Of a stretch of DNA of 64,000 nucleotides, positions 52,805 through 61,222 are shown piece by piece. A program made the translations under genes and the position numbers. This DNA is from Streptomyces sp. TRM68416 (lineage in GTDB: Bacteria > Actinomycetota > Actinomycetes > Streptomycetales > Streptomycetaceae), in contig NZ_JACVWU010000001.1 in NCBI RefSeq assembly GCF_014596915.1, positions 434,001 to 498,000 on the forward strand, in the 5' to 3' direction. The first letter of the stretch is position 1; each line of letters begins with the position of its first letter. Below the pieces are notes generated by a model. The model was not told the origin of the DNA. It ran no database searches and saw only the letters and a program-made list of their open reading frames with translations.

Positions 52805-52873
52805 GCCACAGCTCTCATCCGATGGCCATCCCTGCGGGGGTGGAGGGGCTTTCGGTGTTCTGTGTGCGGCCGG

Positions 52874-53743
52874 CTACGCCGACGCGAGTGCGCGTGTGGT
52901 GGGGGCCGGGGTCGCCAGGGTCTGGTCGTAGCGGTGTAGGAGGAGGCGGGCCATGGCCGGGTGGGGGCCGAGGGGGGCCGAGGCGATCCAGGGGGCGGTG
53001 GTCGCGGCCTCCGTGGCGAAGCGGCCGGGGGCCGTGAAGTAGGAGGCGACGGCCACGCGGGTGCGGCCGTCGGCGGCCAGGGCGCGCAGGGCGTCGGGGA
53101 CGGTGGGGGCGGCGGTGGTGGCGTAGGCCGGGACCACGGGGACGCCGAGGCGGGCGGAGAGCAGGGACGCCGTGCGGCCGGTGTCGACCTTCGACTCCGG
53201 GTCGCGGGAGCCCGCGGCGGCGAGGACCACCGCGGTGGTGCGGCGCGCGGCCTCGTCGGCCGGGGTGCGCCAACCCGCCTCCACGAGACGGTCGTAGAGC
53301 GCGTCCACGAGCAGCGGGTGCGGGCCGAGCGCGGCGGACAGGCGGGTGTGGGCCGGGGCGGCCGCGGCCATCTCGGGGATGTCCCGCTTCACGTGGTAGC
53401 CGCGGCTGAGCAGCAGCGGTACGAGGACGGCCTCGCCGGTGCCGAGGGCGGCGAGGGTGTCGGGGAGCAGGGGCTCGTTGAGCTCGATGTGGCCGAGGCG
53501 GACCGGCAGGCCGGGGCGGAGTTCGCGGACCTTGTCCAGGAGCGCGCGGACGGTGCTCAGGGCGCGCGGGTCACGGCTGCCGTGGGCCACGACGACGAGC
53601 GCGGGCGGGGCGGGTCGGCGCCGGCCGTCGAGCGACACGAGGCTGAGCTGGCTGGCGAGCTGGCTGCTGATCCGGTTCATGAGGTGCGCCGTACTGTCGG
53701 GGAAGGTCGTGGACTCGTCGCGAAGCTGGTTCGACGCCGTCAT
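52874..53743 (-). CDS. Sirohydrochlorin chelatase (CbiX/SirB-like)
   Basis: A 289-residue protein with two CbiX-type halves. The metal-binding histidines appear in LVVVAHGSRDPRAL and LLSRGYHVKRDIPEMA, and the second half has VVLAAAGSRDPESK. By family it inserts Fe2+ (siroheme) or Co2+ into sirohydrochlorin. Siroheme is the cofactor of nitrite and sulfite reductases, so its presence near a nitrate reductase fits nitrogen assimilation. The ATG at 53743 has no clear ribosome-binding site; an internal ATG at 53680 would remove 21 residues that lie outside the fold. It is divergent from the YdcF-like gene. Confidence 0.87.
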   Translation of the reverse strand: MTASNQLRDESTTFPDSTAHLMNRISSQLASQLSLVSLDGRRRPAPPALVVVAHGSRDPRALSTVRALLDKVRELRPGLPVRLGHIELNEPLLPDTLAALGTGEAVLVPLLLSRGYHVKRDIPEMAAAAPAHTRLSAALGPHPLLVDALYDRLVEAGWRTPADEAARRTTAVVLAAAGSRDPESKVDTGRTASLLSARLGVPVVPAYATTAAPTVPDALRALAADGRTRVAVASYFTAPGRFATEAATTAPWIASAPLGPHPAMARLLLHRYDQTLATPAPTTRALASA

Positions 53744-53944
53744 GGATCGATGGTGGTGGCCGGAGGTTGCCGCGGCGTTGCGCGGGCGTCACGGGTCTTT
53801 TCCGCGGGTTCACCGCCGGGCCCCGGGGTGGTGTGAGGTGGGGTGACCTGCGGTTTCAGGTCTTCCCGTGACGCTGGTCACGCAACCTGGGCGGGGCGCG
53901 GGGCGTCCTCCTGAGCGCAACCGACGTCTGCGAAGGGGCGCCCG

Positions 53945-54622
53945 ATGGACTTCCGCCGACCCCGTCTGCCGCGCACCCGCACCGGGCAGCGGCGGCTGGT
54001 GCGGGCGCTGGTGGCGGTCTGCGTGCTGGCTCTGCTTCCGGCGACGTGGCTGCGCCTGTCCACGGGCGACCGGCTGCGGACCGTCGCCGACGCGCCCCGC
54101 ACGGACGTGGCCGTGGTCTTCGGCGCCGGGCTGTGGAACGACGAGCCGTCGCCGTATCTGGCGTACCGGCTGGACGCGGCGGCGGAGCTGTACCGGACGG
54201 GCCGGGTCGAGGTCGTCCTGGTCACCGGCGACAACAGCCGCGAGGACTACGACGAACCGGACGCGATGCGCGCGTACCTCACCCGGCAGGGCGTGCCCGA
54301 CGCGCGGATCGTCAGCGACTACGCGGGCTTCGACACCTGGGACTCCTGCGTCCGCGCGAAGAAGATCTTCGGAGTCGACGAGGCCGTCCTGATCAGCCAG
54401 GACTTCCACATCCGCCGTGCGGTCGCCCTGTGCCGGGCCGCGGGCGTGGAGTCGTACGGCGTCGGTGTGGCCGTGCGGCACGACGCGACCTGGTACTACG
54501 GCGGTGCCCGGGAGGTCTTCGCGGCGGGCAAGGCGGCGCTGGACGCGATGTTCCGGCCGGATCCCCGGTTCCTGGGGCCGCGGGAACCGGGGATCCGGGA
54601 GGCGCTCGCTAGCGGCCGGTGA
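53945..54622 (+). CDS. YdcF/SanA-like DUF218 membrane protein
   Basis: A 225-residue protein with an N-terminal membrane anchor (about residues 20-40, LVRALVAVCVLALLPATWL) and a DUF218 domain: VAVVFGAGLWNDEPSPYLAY, LVTGDNSREDYDEPDAM and VLISQDFHIRRAVALC. The domain is linked in E. coli SanA to envelope barrier function; a biochemical role is not settled. Its 3' end overlaps the 3' end of the enoyl-CoA hydratase gene on the other strand by 14 bases, so the two transcripts are convergent and antisense at their tails. Confidence 0.85.
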   Translation: MDFRRPRLPRTRTGQRRLVRALVAVCVLALLPATWLRLSTGDRLRTVADAPRTDVAVVFGAGLWNDEPSPYLAYRLDAAAELYRTGRVEVVLVTGDNSREDYDEPDAMRAYLTRQGVPDARIVSDYAGFDTWDSCVRAKKIFGVDEAVLISQDFHIRRAVALCRAAGVESYGVGVAVRHDATWYYGGAREVFAAGKAALDAMFRPDPRFLGPREPGIREALASGR

Positions 54623-55376
54623 AGCGCGGCGGGCGTTTCTCCAGGAACGCGGTCATGCCCTCCTTCTGGTCCTCGGTCGCGAACAGCGCGTGGAACACCC
54701 GGCGTTCGTAGCGGACCCCGTCGCGCAGGCCCGTCTCCAGCGCCCGGTCGACGCATTCGCGGGCGGCCCTGACCGCCGTACGGCTGTACGCGGCGATCGT
54801 CGTCGCCGCCTCCTGGGCGGCGGGGAGTACCTGGTCGTCGGGGACCACCCGGGAGACCAGGCCGGACGCTTCCGCCTCCCGCGCGTCCATCGTGCGGCCG
54901 GTGAGCACCAGGTCCATCGCCTTGGCGCGGCCGACCAGGCGGGTCAGGCGCTGGGTGCCGCCGATGCCCGGGATGACCCCGAGCTTGATCTCCGGCTGGC
55001 CGAAGACCGCCGACTCCCCCGCGATCACCAGGTCGCACATCATCGCCAGTTCGCAACCTCCGCCCAGGGCATGGCCGTTGACCGCGGCGATCTTCGGGGT
55101 GCGCAGGTCGGCGAAGTCCTCCCAGTCGGCGAAGTAGTCCTCCGCCGCCATCTCCACGGCCGACTTCCCGGCCATCTCCCTGATGTCGGCGCCCGCCGCG
55201 AAGACCCGCTCGGAGCCGGTGACGACGAAGCAGCCGACCTCCGGGTCCGCGTCCAACAGGCGCAGCGCGTCCAGGAGTTCGGCGAGCAGCTCGCTGCTGA
55301 GCGCGTTGCGGACGTGGGGGCGGTGCAGGCGGACGGTGACCACGCCGCCGTGGCGCTCCAGCTTCAGGTTGTTCAT
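54609..55376 (-). CDS. Enoyl-CoA hydratase/isomerase family protein
   Basis: A 255-residue crotonase-fold enzyme. The oxyanion-hole strands are FAAGADIREM and KIAAVNGHALGGGCELAMMC. The glutamates used for water addition appear in GQPEIKLGVIPGIGGTQRL (one Glu visible at PEIKLG), so hydratase activity is likely. It lies 12 bases downstream of the membrane flavoprotein gene and is the last of three - strand genes (AMP-binding enzyme, flavoprotein, hydratase). This association suggests an acyl-CoA or acyl-adenylate linked redox pathway rather than ordinary beta-oxidation. Confidence 0.88.
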   Translation of the reverse strand: MNNLKLERHGGVVTVRLHRPHVRNALSSELLAELLDALRLLDADPEVGCFVVTGSERVFAAGADIREMAGKSAVEMAAEDYFADWEDFADLRTPKIAAVNGHALGGGCELAMMCDLVIAGESAVFGQPEIKLGVIPGIGGTQRLTRLVGRAKAMDLVLTGRTMDAREAEASGLVSRVVPDDQVLPAAQEAATTIAAYSRTAVRAARECVDRALETGLRDGVRYERRVFHALFATEDQKEGMTAFLEKRPPRFTGR

Positions 55377-55388
55377 CGCAATCCCCTT

Positions 55389-56636
55389 CTACGAGTCCCA
55401 GATCGCGCCGTACGCCGGGATGCCCCGCCGTTCCAGGCCGTGCACCACCTGCCAGGTGAGCTTCTTGTTGGAGATGCAGATGACCGCCTCGGCGCCGAAG
55501 TCGCGGTACGCCTCGTAGGCGAGGCGCACCATGTCGGGCTTGCCGTGCCGGGAGGTGTCCCAGACCAGGGCCTGTGGCTGGACGGCGAGGATCTCGTCGA
55601 CGAGGGCGTCGCCGTAGGTGGTGCGGGGGTCGCGGGTGGCCCAGACCAGGCGGGAGGGGACCTCGGCGGCGAGGAGATGGGGCAGGCAGGGGCCGATGCC
55701 GCTGCCGGTCGCCACGTAGATCACCTTCTTGAACAGGACCTCGATGTTGGCGACCCCGGCGGTGGTGATGCCCTTCACCCAGACCCGGGAGGGCATGTCG
55801 TCGATGAAGGAGCCGGTCCAGTCGCCGGCGCGGGAGATGGTGAGGCGGAAGCCGGGCCGGCCGGGTGCGGGGACGTTGGCGAAGGAGTGCCACTCCTTCA
55901 GCGGGCTGCGGCTGATGGCCGTGGAGGAGCCGGCGAAGGGGGTCTCGCCGTAGTCGAAGCGGGCCAACGCCACGTGTGGGGAGGGGCGTTCGACGCGGAC
56001 GTCGACCTTGCGCAGCCGGAGCCAGGGCAGGGCGACGCTGAAGGTCGTCACCGCGAGGACGGCGAGCGGGACCGGTCCGCCCGCGGACAGCAGGGTGTGC
56101 GTCCAGAAGAGGGCGAGGGCGGTCCAGCCGCCGAAGCGGTGGATCTTCTCGAAGTGGTCGTGGTGACGGGCGCGGAAGGGCGGCAGGGCGGTGGCGACGA
56201 TGACGGCGAGGAGGGCCACCAGGGTCCAACCCACCACGGCCGCCGGGCCGTTGTCGCCGGTGACGGTCGCGGCCAGGAACCAGGCCGAGCCCGCCAGTGC
56301 CCCGCCCACGTGGAGTCCGCCGAAGTGGTAGACCTTGCCGAGCGTCCAGCGGATCTTCAGCGGCCAGTGGGTCGGGGCGGAGGTCGCCAGCCGGAAGAAG
56401 AGGTTGATGACGTACTGCTGGCGGACGATCACGGCGAGGGCGAGGTTGGCGAGCGCGGCGTGGCTCATCGTGGCCGCCGAGGGGGTCCAACTCGCCCACA
56501 GAAAGACGGCGTTGACCGTGAGGACCAGGGCGGCGAGCCGGTTGTAGTGCATCAGGCGGGGGTGCTTGAGCAGACGGCGGGCGGCGGAGGTGAGCGGGGG
56601 GAGGTCGAGGGCCTCCCGGTCGAGGGACGTGGTCAT
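55389..56636 (-). CDS. Ferric-reductase-like membrane flavoprotein
   Basis: A 415-residue protein. About six membrane helices lie in residues 25-215 (LAALVLTVNAVFLWASW, VGWTLVALLAVIVATAL and others). His residues in YHFGGLHVGG, HHDHFEKIHRFGG and FWTHTLL could hold heme. A C-terminal FAD/NAD(P)-binding region has WHSFANVPAPGRPGFRLTIS and KVIYVATGSGIGPCLPHLLA. This resembles the membrane flavoprotein half of fungal TmpL/TmpA proteins. Its ATG overlaps the stop of the AMP-binding gene (ATGA at 56636-56633), so the two are made together. The electron acceptor is unknown. Confidence 0.8.
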   Translation of the reverse strand: MTTSLDREALDLPPLTSAARRLLKHPRLMHYNRLAALVLTVNAVFLWASWTPSAATMSHAALANLALAVIVRQQYVINLFFRLATSAPTHWPLKIRWTLGKVYHFGGLHVGGALAGSAWFLAATVTGDNGPAAVVGWTLVALLAVIVATALPPFRARHHDHFEKIHRFGGWTALALFWTHTLLSAGGPVPLAVLAVTTFSVALPWLRLRKVDVRVERPSPHVALARFDYGETPFAGSSTAISRSPLKEWHSFANVPAPGRPGFRLTISRAGDWTGSFIDDMPSRVWVKGITTAGVANIEVLFKKVIYVATGSGIGPCLPHLLAAEVPSRLVWATRDPRTTYGDALVDEILAVQPQALVWDTSRHGKPDMVRLAYEAYRDFGAEAVICISNKKLTWQVVHGLERRGIPAYGAIWDS

Positions 56637-58138
56637 CGGGCCGCCACCATCCGCAGCAGCGCCTGCTTGTCGATCTTTCCGCGGTCGGTCTCCGGCAGTG
56701 ATGTCAAGGGCATGACACTCTCGGGTACGCAGTAGTAGGGAAGCGCGTCCGCCACCGCGCGCCGGGCCCGGTCGGGGTCGACGTCCGCCGGGCAGACGAA
56801 GGCCACCAGGGTCCGCGCGTCCCGCTTCAGCGTCACCGCGCGCACACAGCCCTCCACGGTCTCCAGCACCGAGGAGACGGAGTCGAGTTCGACGCGGAAG
56901 CCGCGGACCTTGACCTGGTCGTCGGTGCGGCCGAGGTGCTCCAGCGCGCCGTCGGCGGTCCATCGGCCCAGGTCACGGGTGCGGAACATGCGGCGGCCGG
57001 CGCCGAGGAAGGGATCGGGGGCGTACCTCTCGGCGTTGAGGGCGTCGTCGCCCAGATAGCCCGCCGAGACGCAGTCGCCGCCCGCCCACATCTCGCCGAC
57101 CTCGCCGATGGGCAGGGGGCGGCGGTCGGCGTCGAGGACGTACACCGTGTTGTTGGGGGTGGGGCGGCCGATGGTCAGCAGGGGTGCGGACGGGTCGTGG
57201 CGGCCCATGGTGTTGACGATGGTCGTCTCGGTCGGGCCGCAGCAGTTGAAGAACGCGGCCCGCCAGGCCCAGCGGTCCGCGAGCGGGCGCGGGCACGGTT
57301 CCCCGGCGACGGCGACCGTGCGGACCCGGGGGCAGGTCGCGGGGTCGATGCCGGAGAGCACGGTCGGGGTGGCGACGAGGATGTCCGCCGTACGGGCGGC
57401 CGCCGCGATGTCCTTGCCGCGGATGACGAGGGTGCCGCCGTGCGCGAGGCAGCCGAGGATCTCCCAGGCGGCCATGTCGAAGGCGATGTTCAGCAGTTGG
57501 GCGACCCGGTCGCCGGGGCGGATGCCGAGGTCGCCGGGGGCGGTGAGCAGGATGTTGGCCAGGTTGCGATGGGTGATCTTCACACCGTTGGGCCGGCCGG
57601 TGGTGCCGGAGGTGAACAGGACGTAGGCCCCGTCGTCCGGGCCGGTCCCGGGCCGCGGGGCGGGGGCGTACGGCTGGGGCTCGTCCAGGGTGATCAGCAG
57701 GTGCCCGGCCGGCAGCGGTACGCGGTGGGCGTGCTCGGCGACGGTGAGGACGACGCGGGTGCGGGCGGCGCGGAGGACGTGGGTGAGCTGGGCCGGGGGC
57801 GCGAGGCCGATGTCCTGCGGGACGTAGGCGGCGCCCGCCTTCAGGATGCCGAGCAGGCCGACGAGCATCGGCAGGGAGCGGCGGACGAAGAGGCCGACGT
57901 GGTCGCCGGGGCGTACGCCCTCGCGGGCGAGGCGGGCGGCGAGGGCGTCGGACTGGCGGTCGAGCTCGCCGTAGGTGAGGTGCGCGCCCTCGTGCTCGGC
58001 GGCCACGGCGTGCGGTGCGGCGGCGGCCCGCCGGGCGACGGCGTGGTGGACGAGGGGATCCGGGACGCGGACGGTGGGGCCGTGGCCGTACTGACGGAAG
58101 AGGTGCCGGTCGCGGGGGGTGAGATGGCGCAGGGGCAT
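56633..58138 (-). CDS. Stand-alone NRPS-type AMP-binding enzyme without carrier domain
   Basis: A 501-residue adenylation-type protein. Core motifs are LTYGELDRQSDALAARLA, LKAGAAYVPQD, the P-loop YVLFTSGTTGRPNGVKITHR, NIAFDMAAWEI, NCCGPTETTIVNT, LGRTDDQVKVRGFRVELD and the catalytic lysine region TDRGKIDKQAL. Two usually conserved residues differ: the P-loop Lys is Asn (RPNGV) and the A7-type motif reads FRTRDLGRW instead of RTGD. No carrier protein or condensation domain is present. It is translationally coupled to the ferric-reductase-like gene, the same pair of domains that is fused in fungal TmpL. AGGAGGT lies upstream of the ATG at 58138. The substrate is unknown. Confidence 0.83.
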   Translation of the reverse strand: MPLRHLTPRDRHLFRQYGHGPTVRVPDPLVHHAVARRAAAAPHAVAAEHEGAHLTYGELDRQSDALAARLAREGVRPGDHVGLFVRRSLPMLVGLLGILKAGAAYVPQDIGLAPPAQLTHVLRAARTRVVLTVAEHAHRVPLPAGHLLITLDEPQPYAPAPRPGTGPDDGAYVLFTSGTTGRPNGVKITHRNLANILLTAPGDLGIRPGDRVAQLLNIAFDMAAWEILGCLAHGGTLVIRGKDIAAAARTADILVATPTVLSGIDPATCPRVRTVAVAGEPCPRPLADRWAWRAAFFNCCGPTETTIVNTMGRHDPSAPLLTIGRPTPNNTVYVLDADRRPLPIGEVGEMWAGGDCVSAGYLGDDALNAERYAPDPFLGAGRRMFRTRDLGRWTADGALEHLGRTDDQVKVRGFRVELDSVSSVLETVEGCVRAVTLKRDARTLVAFVCPADVDPDRARRAVADALPYYCVPESVMPLTSLPETDRGKIDKQALLRMVAAR

Positions 58139-58331
58139 GGTGACGAGGACCTCCTGGCTGGTTCGAGGGGGCGGTGGCCCGGCCGGGGGAAGCGGCGGGC
58201 ATGCCTGGTGTGTCGAATGCCGTGCGGAAGTCGTGCGGCGGCGCCTGGCCGCACGTGGGCTCGACTGTAGCTCCGGCTGTTCAAGTCTCAACCAGGTGTG
58301 ATGAGACAACTACGGAACGGAATGAGCCACA

Positions 58332-58347
58332 TGTGACGACTTTCACA
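58332..58347. promoter_or_regulatory. CRP-type palindrome
   Basis: TGTGA-CGACTT-TCACA is an exact match to the classical CRP half-sites with a 6-base spacer. It lies about midway between the AMP-binding gene start (58138) and nasA (58553), so a Crp/Fnr-type protein could control either or both. Confidence 0.55.
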
Positions 58348-58501
58348 CCGGAGGCAACTTTCGTCGCGGGCGGTGGCGACACGGGGTGGGGGGTGCTGTG
58401 TCCTGGGCCCTGCTGCCGGGGGGTGCCGTGTGCGAGGCGGCCCCAGGGAGTGCGGCCTCACGGCGGCCGGCCCGGAAGAAGGAGGCCGCCGTCCCTCCGG
58501 C

Positions 58502-58540
58502 GTAACAATCCGCCGACACGGCACGTAACACGGCCGAAGC
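58502..58540 (+). promoter_or_regulatory. Possible GlnR-box-like repeats before nasA
   Basis: GTAAC-N6-CCGAC (58502-58517) and GTAAC-N6-GAAGC (58525-58540) partly fit the GlnR box (GTnAC-N6-GAAAC). The spacing between the two is one base longer than the standard. They lie only 13-50 bases before the start codon. The match is weak. Confidence 0.3.
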
Positions 58541-58552
58541 ACGCTGGAGGGC

Positions 58553-60727
58553 ATGCAGAACTCCGCCACGCCCACGCACTGTCCGTACTGCGCCCTGCAG
58601 TGCGGGATGAATCTGACGCCCGCCCCCGAGGGGACGGTCGAGGTGAGCGAGCGGGCGGACTTCCCCGTGAACCGGGGTGCGCTGTGCGGCAAGGGCCGTA
58701 CCGCGCCGGCGGTGCTCTCCTCCCGGGTGCGTCTGACCTCCCCGTTGGTGCGCTCCGAGGGCACGCTCGTGCCCGCCTCCTGGGAGGAGGCGCTGGACCG
58801 GATCGCCGAGAACGTCGTCCGCACGCGTACGGAACATGGCCCGGACGCGTGCGGGGTCTTCGGCGGCGGCGGGCTGACCAACGAGAAGGCGTACACGCTC
58901 GGCAAGTTCGCGCGGGTGGTGCTCGGCACCTCCCAGATCGACTACAACGGCCGCTTCTGCATGTCGTCGGCGGCGGCCGCGGGAATCAAGGCGTTCGGAC
59001 TCGACCGTGGGCTGCCGTTCCCGCTGGAGGACATCCCGAAGACGGGCTGTGTCATCCTCGTCGGCTCGAACCTGGCGGAGACCATGCCTCCGTCGCTGCG
59101 CTTCTTCCACGAGCTGCGCGAGAACGGCGGCACCCTGATCGTCGTGGATCCGCGCCGCACCAAGACCGCCGAGCAGGCCGACCTGCACCTGGCCCCCCGG
59201 CCGGGCACCGACCTGGCCCTCGCGCTCGGGCTGCTGCACCTGGTCGTCGCCGAGGGCCGCACCGACGAGGAGTACATCCGCGAACGGACCACCGGCTGGG
59301 AGGACGCGCGCGCGGAGGCGCTCGCGCACTGGCCCGAGTACGTGGAGCGGATCACCGGCGTGGCCGTGCCCGAACTCCGCGAGGCGGTACGGATGTTCTG
59401 CGAGCCGGAGAACGCGATGGTGCTCACCGCGCGCGGCCCCGAGCAGCAGTCCAAGGGCACCGACACCGTCGGCGCCTGGATCAACCTGTGCCTGGCCACC
59501 GGCCGCGCGGGCCGCCCGCTGTCCGGCTACGGCTGTCTGACCGGACAGGGCAACGGACAGGGCGGACGCGAACACGGCCAGAAGGCCGACCAGTTGCCCG
59601 GCTACCGCAAGCTCGACGACCCGGCGGCGCGGGCCCACGTGGCGGAGGTGTGGGGCGTCGACCCCGACTCGCTGCCCGGCCCCGGCCGCAGCGCCTACGA
59701 ACTGCTCGACGCCCTCGGTACGGACATCAAGTCGCTGTTGCTCATGGGCTCCAACCCGGTGGTGTCGGCGCCCCGCGCCGCGCACGTCGAAGAACGCCTC
59801 AAGTCCCTGGACTTCCTCGCCGTCTGCGATGTCGTGCTGTCCGAGACGGCGGCGCTCGCGGACGTCGTCCTGCCCGTCACGCAGTGGGCGGAGGAGACCG
59901 GGACCACGACCAACCTGGAGGGCCGCGTCCTGCTGCGCAGGCAGGCGATCACCCCGCCCGAGGGGATCCGCAGCGACCTGGAGGTCATGCACGAACTCGC
60001 CGGCCGGCTCGGGGTGGAGAAGGGATTCCCGACCGACCCCGAGGAGGTCTTCGAGGAACTGCGCCGGGCCAGCGCGGGCGGCGTGGCCGACTACTCCGGG
60101 ATCACCTACCGCAGGCTGGTGGAGGAGAACGGGGTGTTCTGGCCGTGTCCGGCGGCCACGGCCGAGGAACCGGACGACGGCGAGGACTCGGCGCTGGACG
60201 CGCCGCCCGAGGACGTGGAGCCGCTCGGCGTCCATCCCGGCACGCCCCGCCTCTTCCTCGACCGGTTCGCCACGCCGGACGGCCGGGCCCGGTTCGTGCC
60301 GGTCGCGCACCGCGCCACGGCCGAGGAACCGGACGACGCGTATCCGGTGCTGCTGACCACCGGCCGGGTGGTGGCGCAGTACCAGTCCGGCGCCCAGACC
60401 CGCCGCGTGGACGAGCTCAACGCCGCCGCCCCCGGCCCCTTCGTCGAGCTGCACCCGCGGCTCGCGGCGCGGCTCGGCGCGGCCGAGGGCGACCCGGTGG
60501 CGGTCGTCTCCCGCCGCGGCCGCGCGGTGGCCCCGGCCCGCATCACCACGGGCATCCGCCCCGACACGGTCTTCATGCCCTTCCACTGGGCGGGCGAGGG
60601 CCGCGCGAACACCCTGACGAACCCGGCCCTGGACCCCACGTCACGGATGCCGGAGTTCAAGTCGTGTGCGGTGCGGCTGGAGGCGGTGGCGACTCCTGGC
60701 GGCGTGCCGTCCAGTCCCCGCCCCTGA
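58553..60727 (+). CDS. nasA: Assimilatory nitrate reductase-like molybdopterin oxidoreductase
   Basis: A 724-residue molybdopterin enzyme. The N-terminal 4Fe-4S site is Cys10, Cys13, Cys17 and Cys45 (HCPYCALQCG and LCGKG). The probable Mo ligand is Cys136 in YNGRFCMSSAAAAG, as in the nitrate reductase/formate dehydrogenase group. Later motifs include LVGSNLAETMP, VVDPRRTKTAEQAD, GQGNGQGGREHGQKADQLPGY and the C-terminal dinucleotide-binding part MPFHWAGEG. It resembles Streptomyces NasA, which reduces nitrate to nitrite in the cytoplasm. No nitrite reductase adjoins, but a sirohydrochlorin chelatase is nearby. The 3' end overlaps the cyclotransferase gene by 71 bases. A linker near residue 535-590 contains a duplicated octapeptide. 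Confidence 0.85.
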   Translation: MQNSATPTHCPYCALQCGMNLTPAPEGTVEVSERADFPVNRGALCGKGRTAPAVLSSRVRLTSPLVRSEGTLVPASWEEALDRIAENVVRTRTEHGPDACGVFGGGGLTNEKAYTLGKFARVVLGTSQIDYNGRFCMSSAAAAGIKAFGLDRGLPFPLEDIPKTGCVILVGSNLAETMPPSLRFFHELRENGGTLIVVDPRRTKTAEQADLHLAPRPGTDLALALGLLHLVVAEGRTDEEYIRERTTGWEDARAEALAHWPEYVERITGVAVPELREAVRMFCEPENAMVLTARGPEQQSKGTDTVGAWINLCLATGRAGRPLSGYGCLTGQGNGQGGREHGQKADQLPGYRKLDDPAARAHVAEVWGVDPDSLPGPGRSAYELLDALGTDIKSLLLMGSNPVVSAPRAAHVEERLKSLDFLAVCDVVLSETAALADVVLPVTQWAEETGTTTNLEGRVLLRRQAITPPEGIRSDLEVMHELAGRLGVEKGFPTDPEEVFEELRRASAGGVADYSGITYRRLVEENGVFWPCPAATAEEPDDGEDSALDAPPEDVEPLGVHPGTPRLFLDRFATPDGRARFVPVAHRATAEEPDDAYPVLLTTGRVVAQYQSGAQTRRVDELNAAAPGPFVELHPRLAARLGAAEGDPVAVVSRRGRAVAPARITTGIRPDTVFMPFHWAGEGRANTLTNPALDPTSRMPEFKSCAVRLEAVATPGGVPSSPRP
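60155..60338 (+). repeat. 25-bp direct repeat inside nasA
   Basis: A 25-base sequence starting GCCACGGCCGAGGAACC and ending GACGACG occurs at 60155-60179 and again at 60314-60338, exactly 159 bases (53 codons) apart. It codes ATAEEPDD both times. The first copy opens an acidic linker not expected in the family. Confidence 0.85.
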
Positions 60728-61115
60728 TGATCCTGCCGCGCACCCGTAGCCGGGCGGCGACGGGCGGGGCGGCCACGTACACCCAGGCCCGCACGGCCGT
60801 CCCGTCGGCGCCCCGGGTCACTTCACGGGCGACCCGCTCGTAGAGGTTGCGCGGGTCGCCGGGGGTGTACTCCTCCAACCGGTCGAGTACGGCGAGGAGT
60901 TGGGCGTAGGCCTCGGGGCGCGCGGTCACCAGGTCTCCGTGGACGGCGGCCTCCTGCTCCCCTTCCTCTACGAGGTACGGATAGCCGGGGCCGTCGTAGA
61001 GCAGGGCGCGCGGGAGCCGTGCCGGTTCCTCGCGCAGGGTGTGTCCGCGCAGGAAGAGGTCGTGGTTCGGCTCGCCGGGGCGCAGCGTGCCGTAGACGAA
61101 GAACGGAAGAGTCAC
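60657..61115 (-). CDS. Gamma-glutamylcyclotransferase-like (AIG2/GGCT) protein
   Basis: A 152-residue GGCT-fold protein. The substrate-binding loop is FFVYGTLRPGEPNHDLF near the N-terminus. The middle has YPYLVEEGEQEAAVHGDLV, and LDRLEEYTPGDPRNLYERV contains the expected acidic region. Family members cleave gamma-glutamyl amines or peptides to 5-oxoproline, but many bacterial ones are uncharacterised. The GTG at 61115 begins the fold directly. Its 3' 71 bases overlap the end of nasA in antisense; the extra C-terminal residues (ARRQESPPPPAAPHTT) come from that overlap and look dispensable. Confidence 0.83.
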   Translation of the reverse strand: MTLPFFVYGTLRPGEPNHDLFLRGHTLREEPARLPRALLYDGPGYPYLVEEGEQEAAVHGDLVTARPEAYAQLLAVLDRLEEYTPGDPRNLYERVAREVTRGADGTAVRAWVYVAAPPVAARLRVRGRIIRGGDWTARRQESPPPPAAPHTT

Positions 61116-61222
61116 AGAAACGATTCTGTCCTCTCACACACCTCCACGGGACGACCCTGGCCAGCGATATGTCATGACCCCTTAAATCGCAGGCAAGATC
61201 ACCGCCCGTCCCGAGGAGATCC

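Larger units (their letters stand above)
58139..58552. promoter_or_regulatory. 414-base divergent control region of the AMP-binding gene and nasA
   Basis: No gene is visible here. The region holds a CRP-type palindrome at 58332-58347 and GTAAC-containing repeats next to nasA at 58502-58540. Between them (about 58380-58500) it is very G-rich, with runs of G. One open frame crosses it but has no start, no ribosome-binding site and no family pattern. Confidence 0.5.

Noticed and set aside
48044..52873. Search for a direct repeat of the tRNA 3' end marking the right island edge
   Set aside because: No second copy of the terminal tRNA sequence and no integrase were found in the window.
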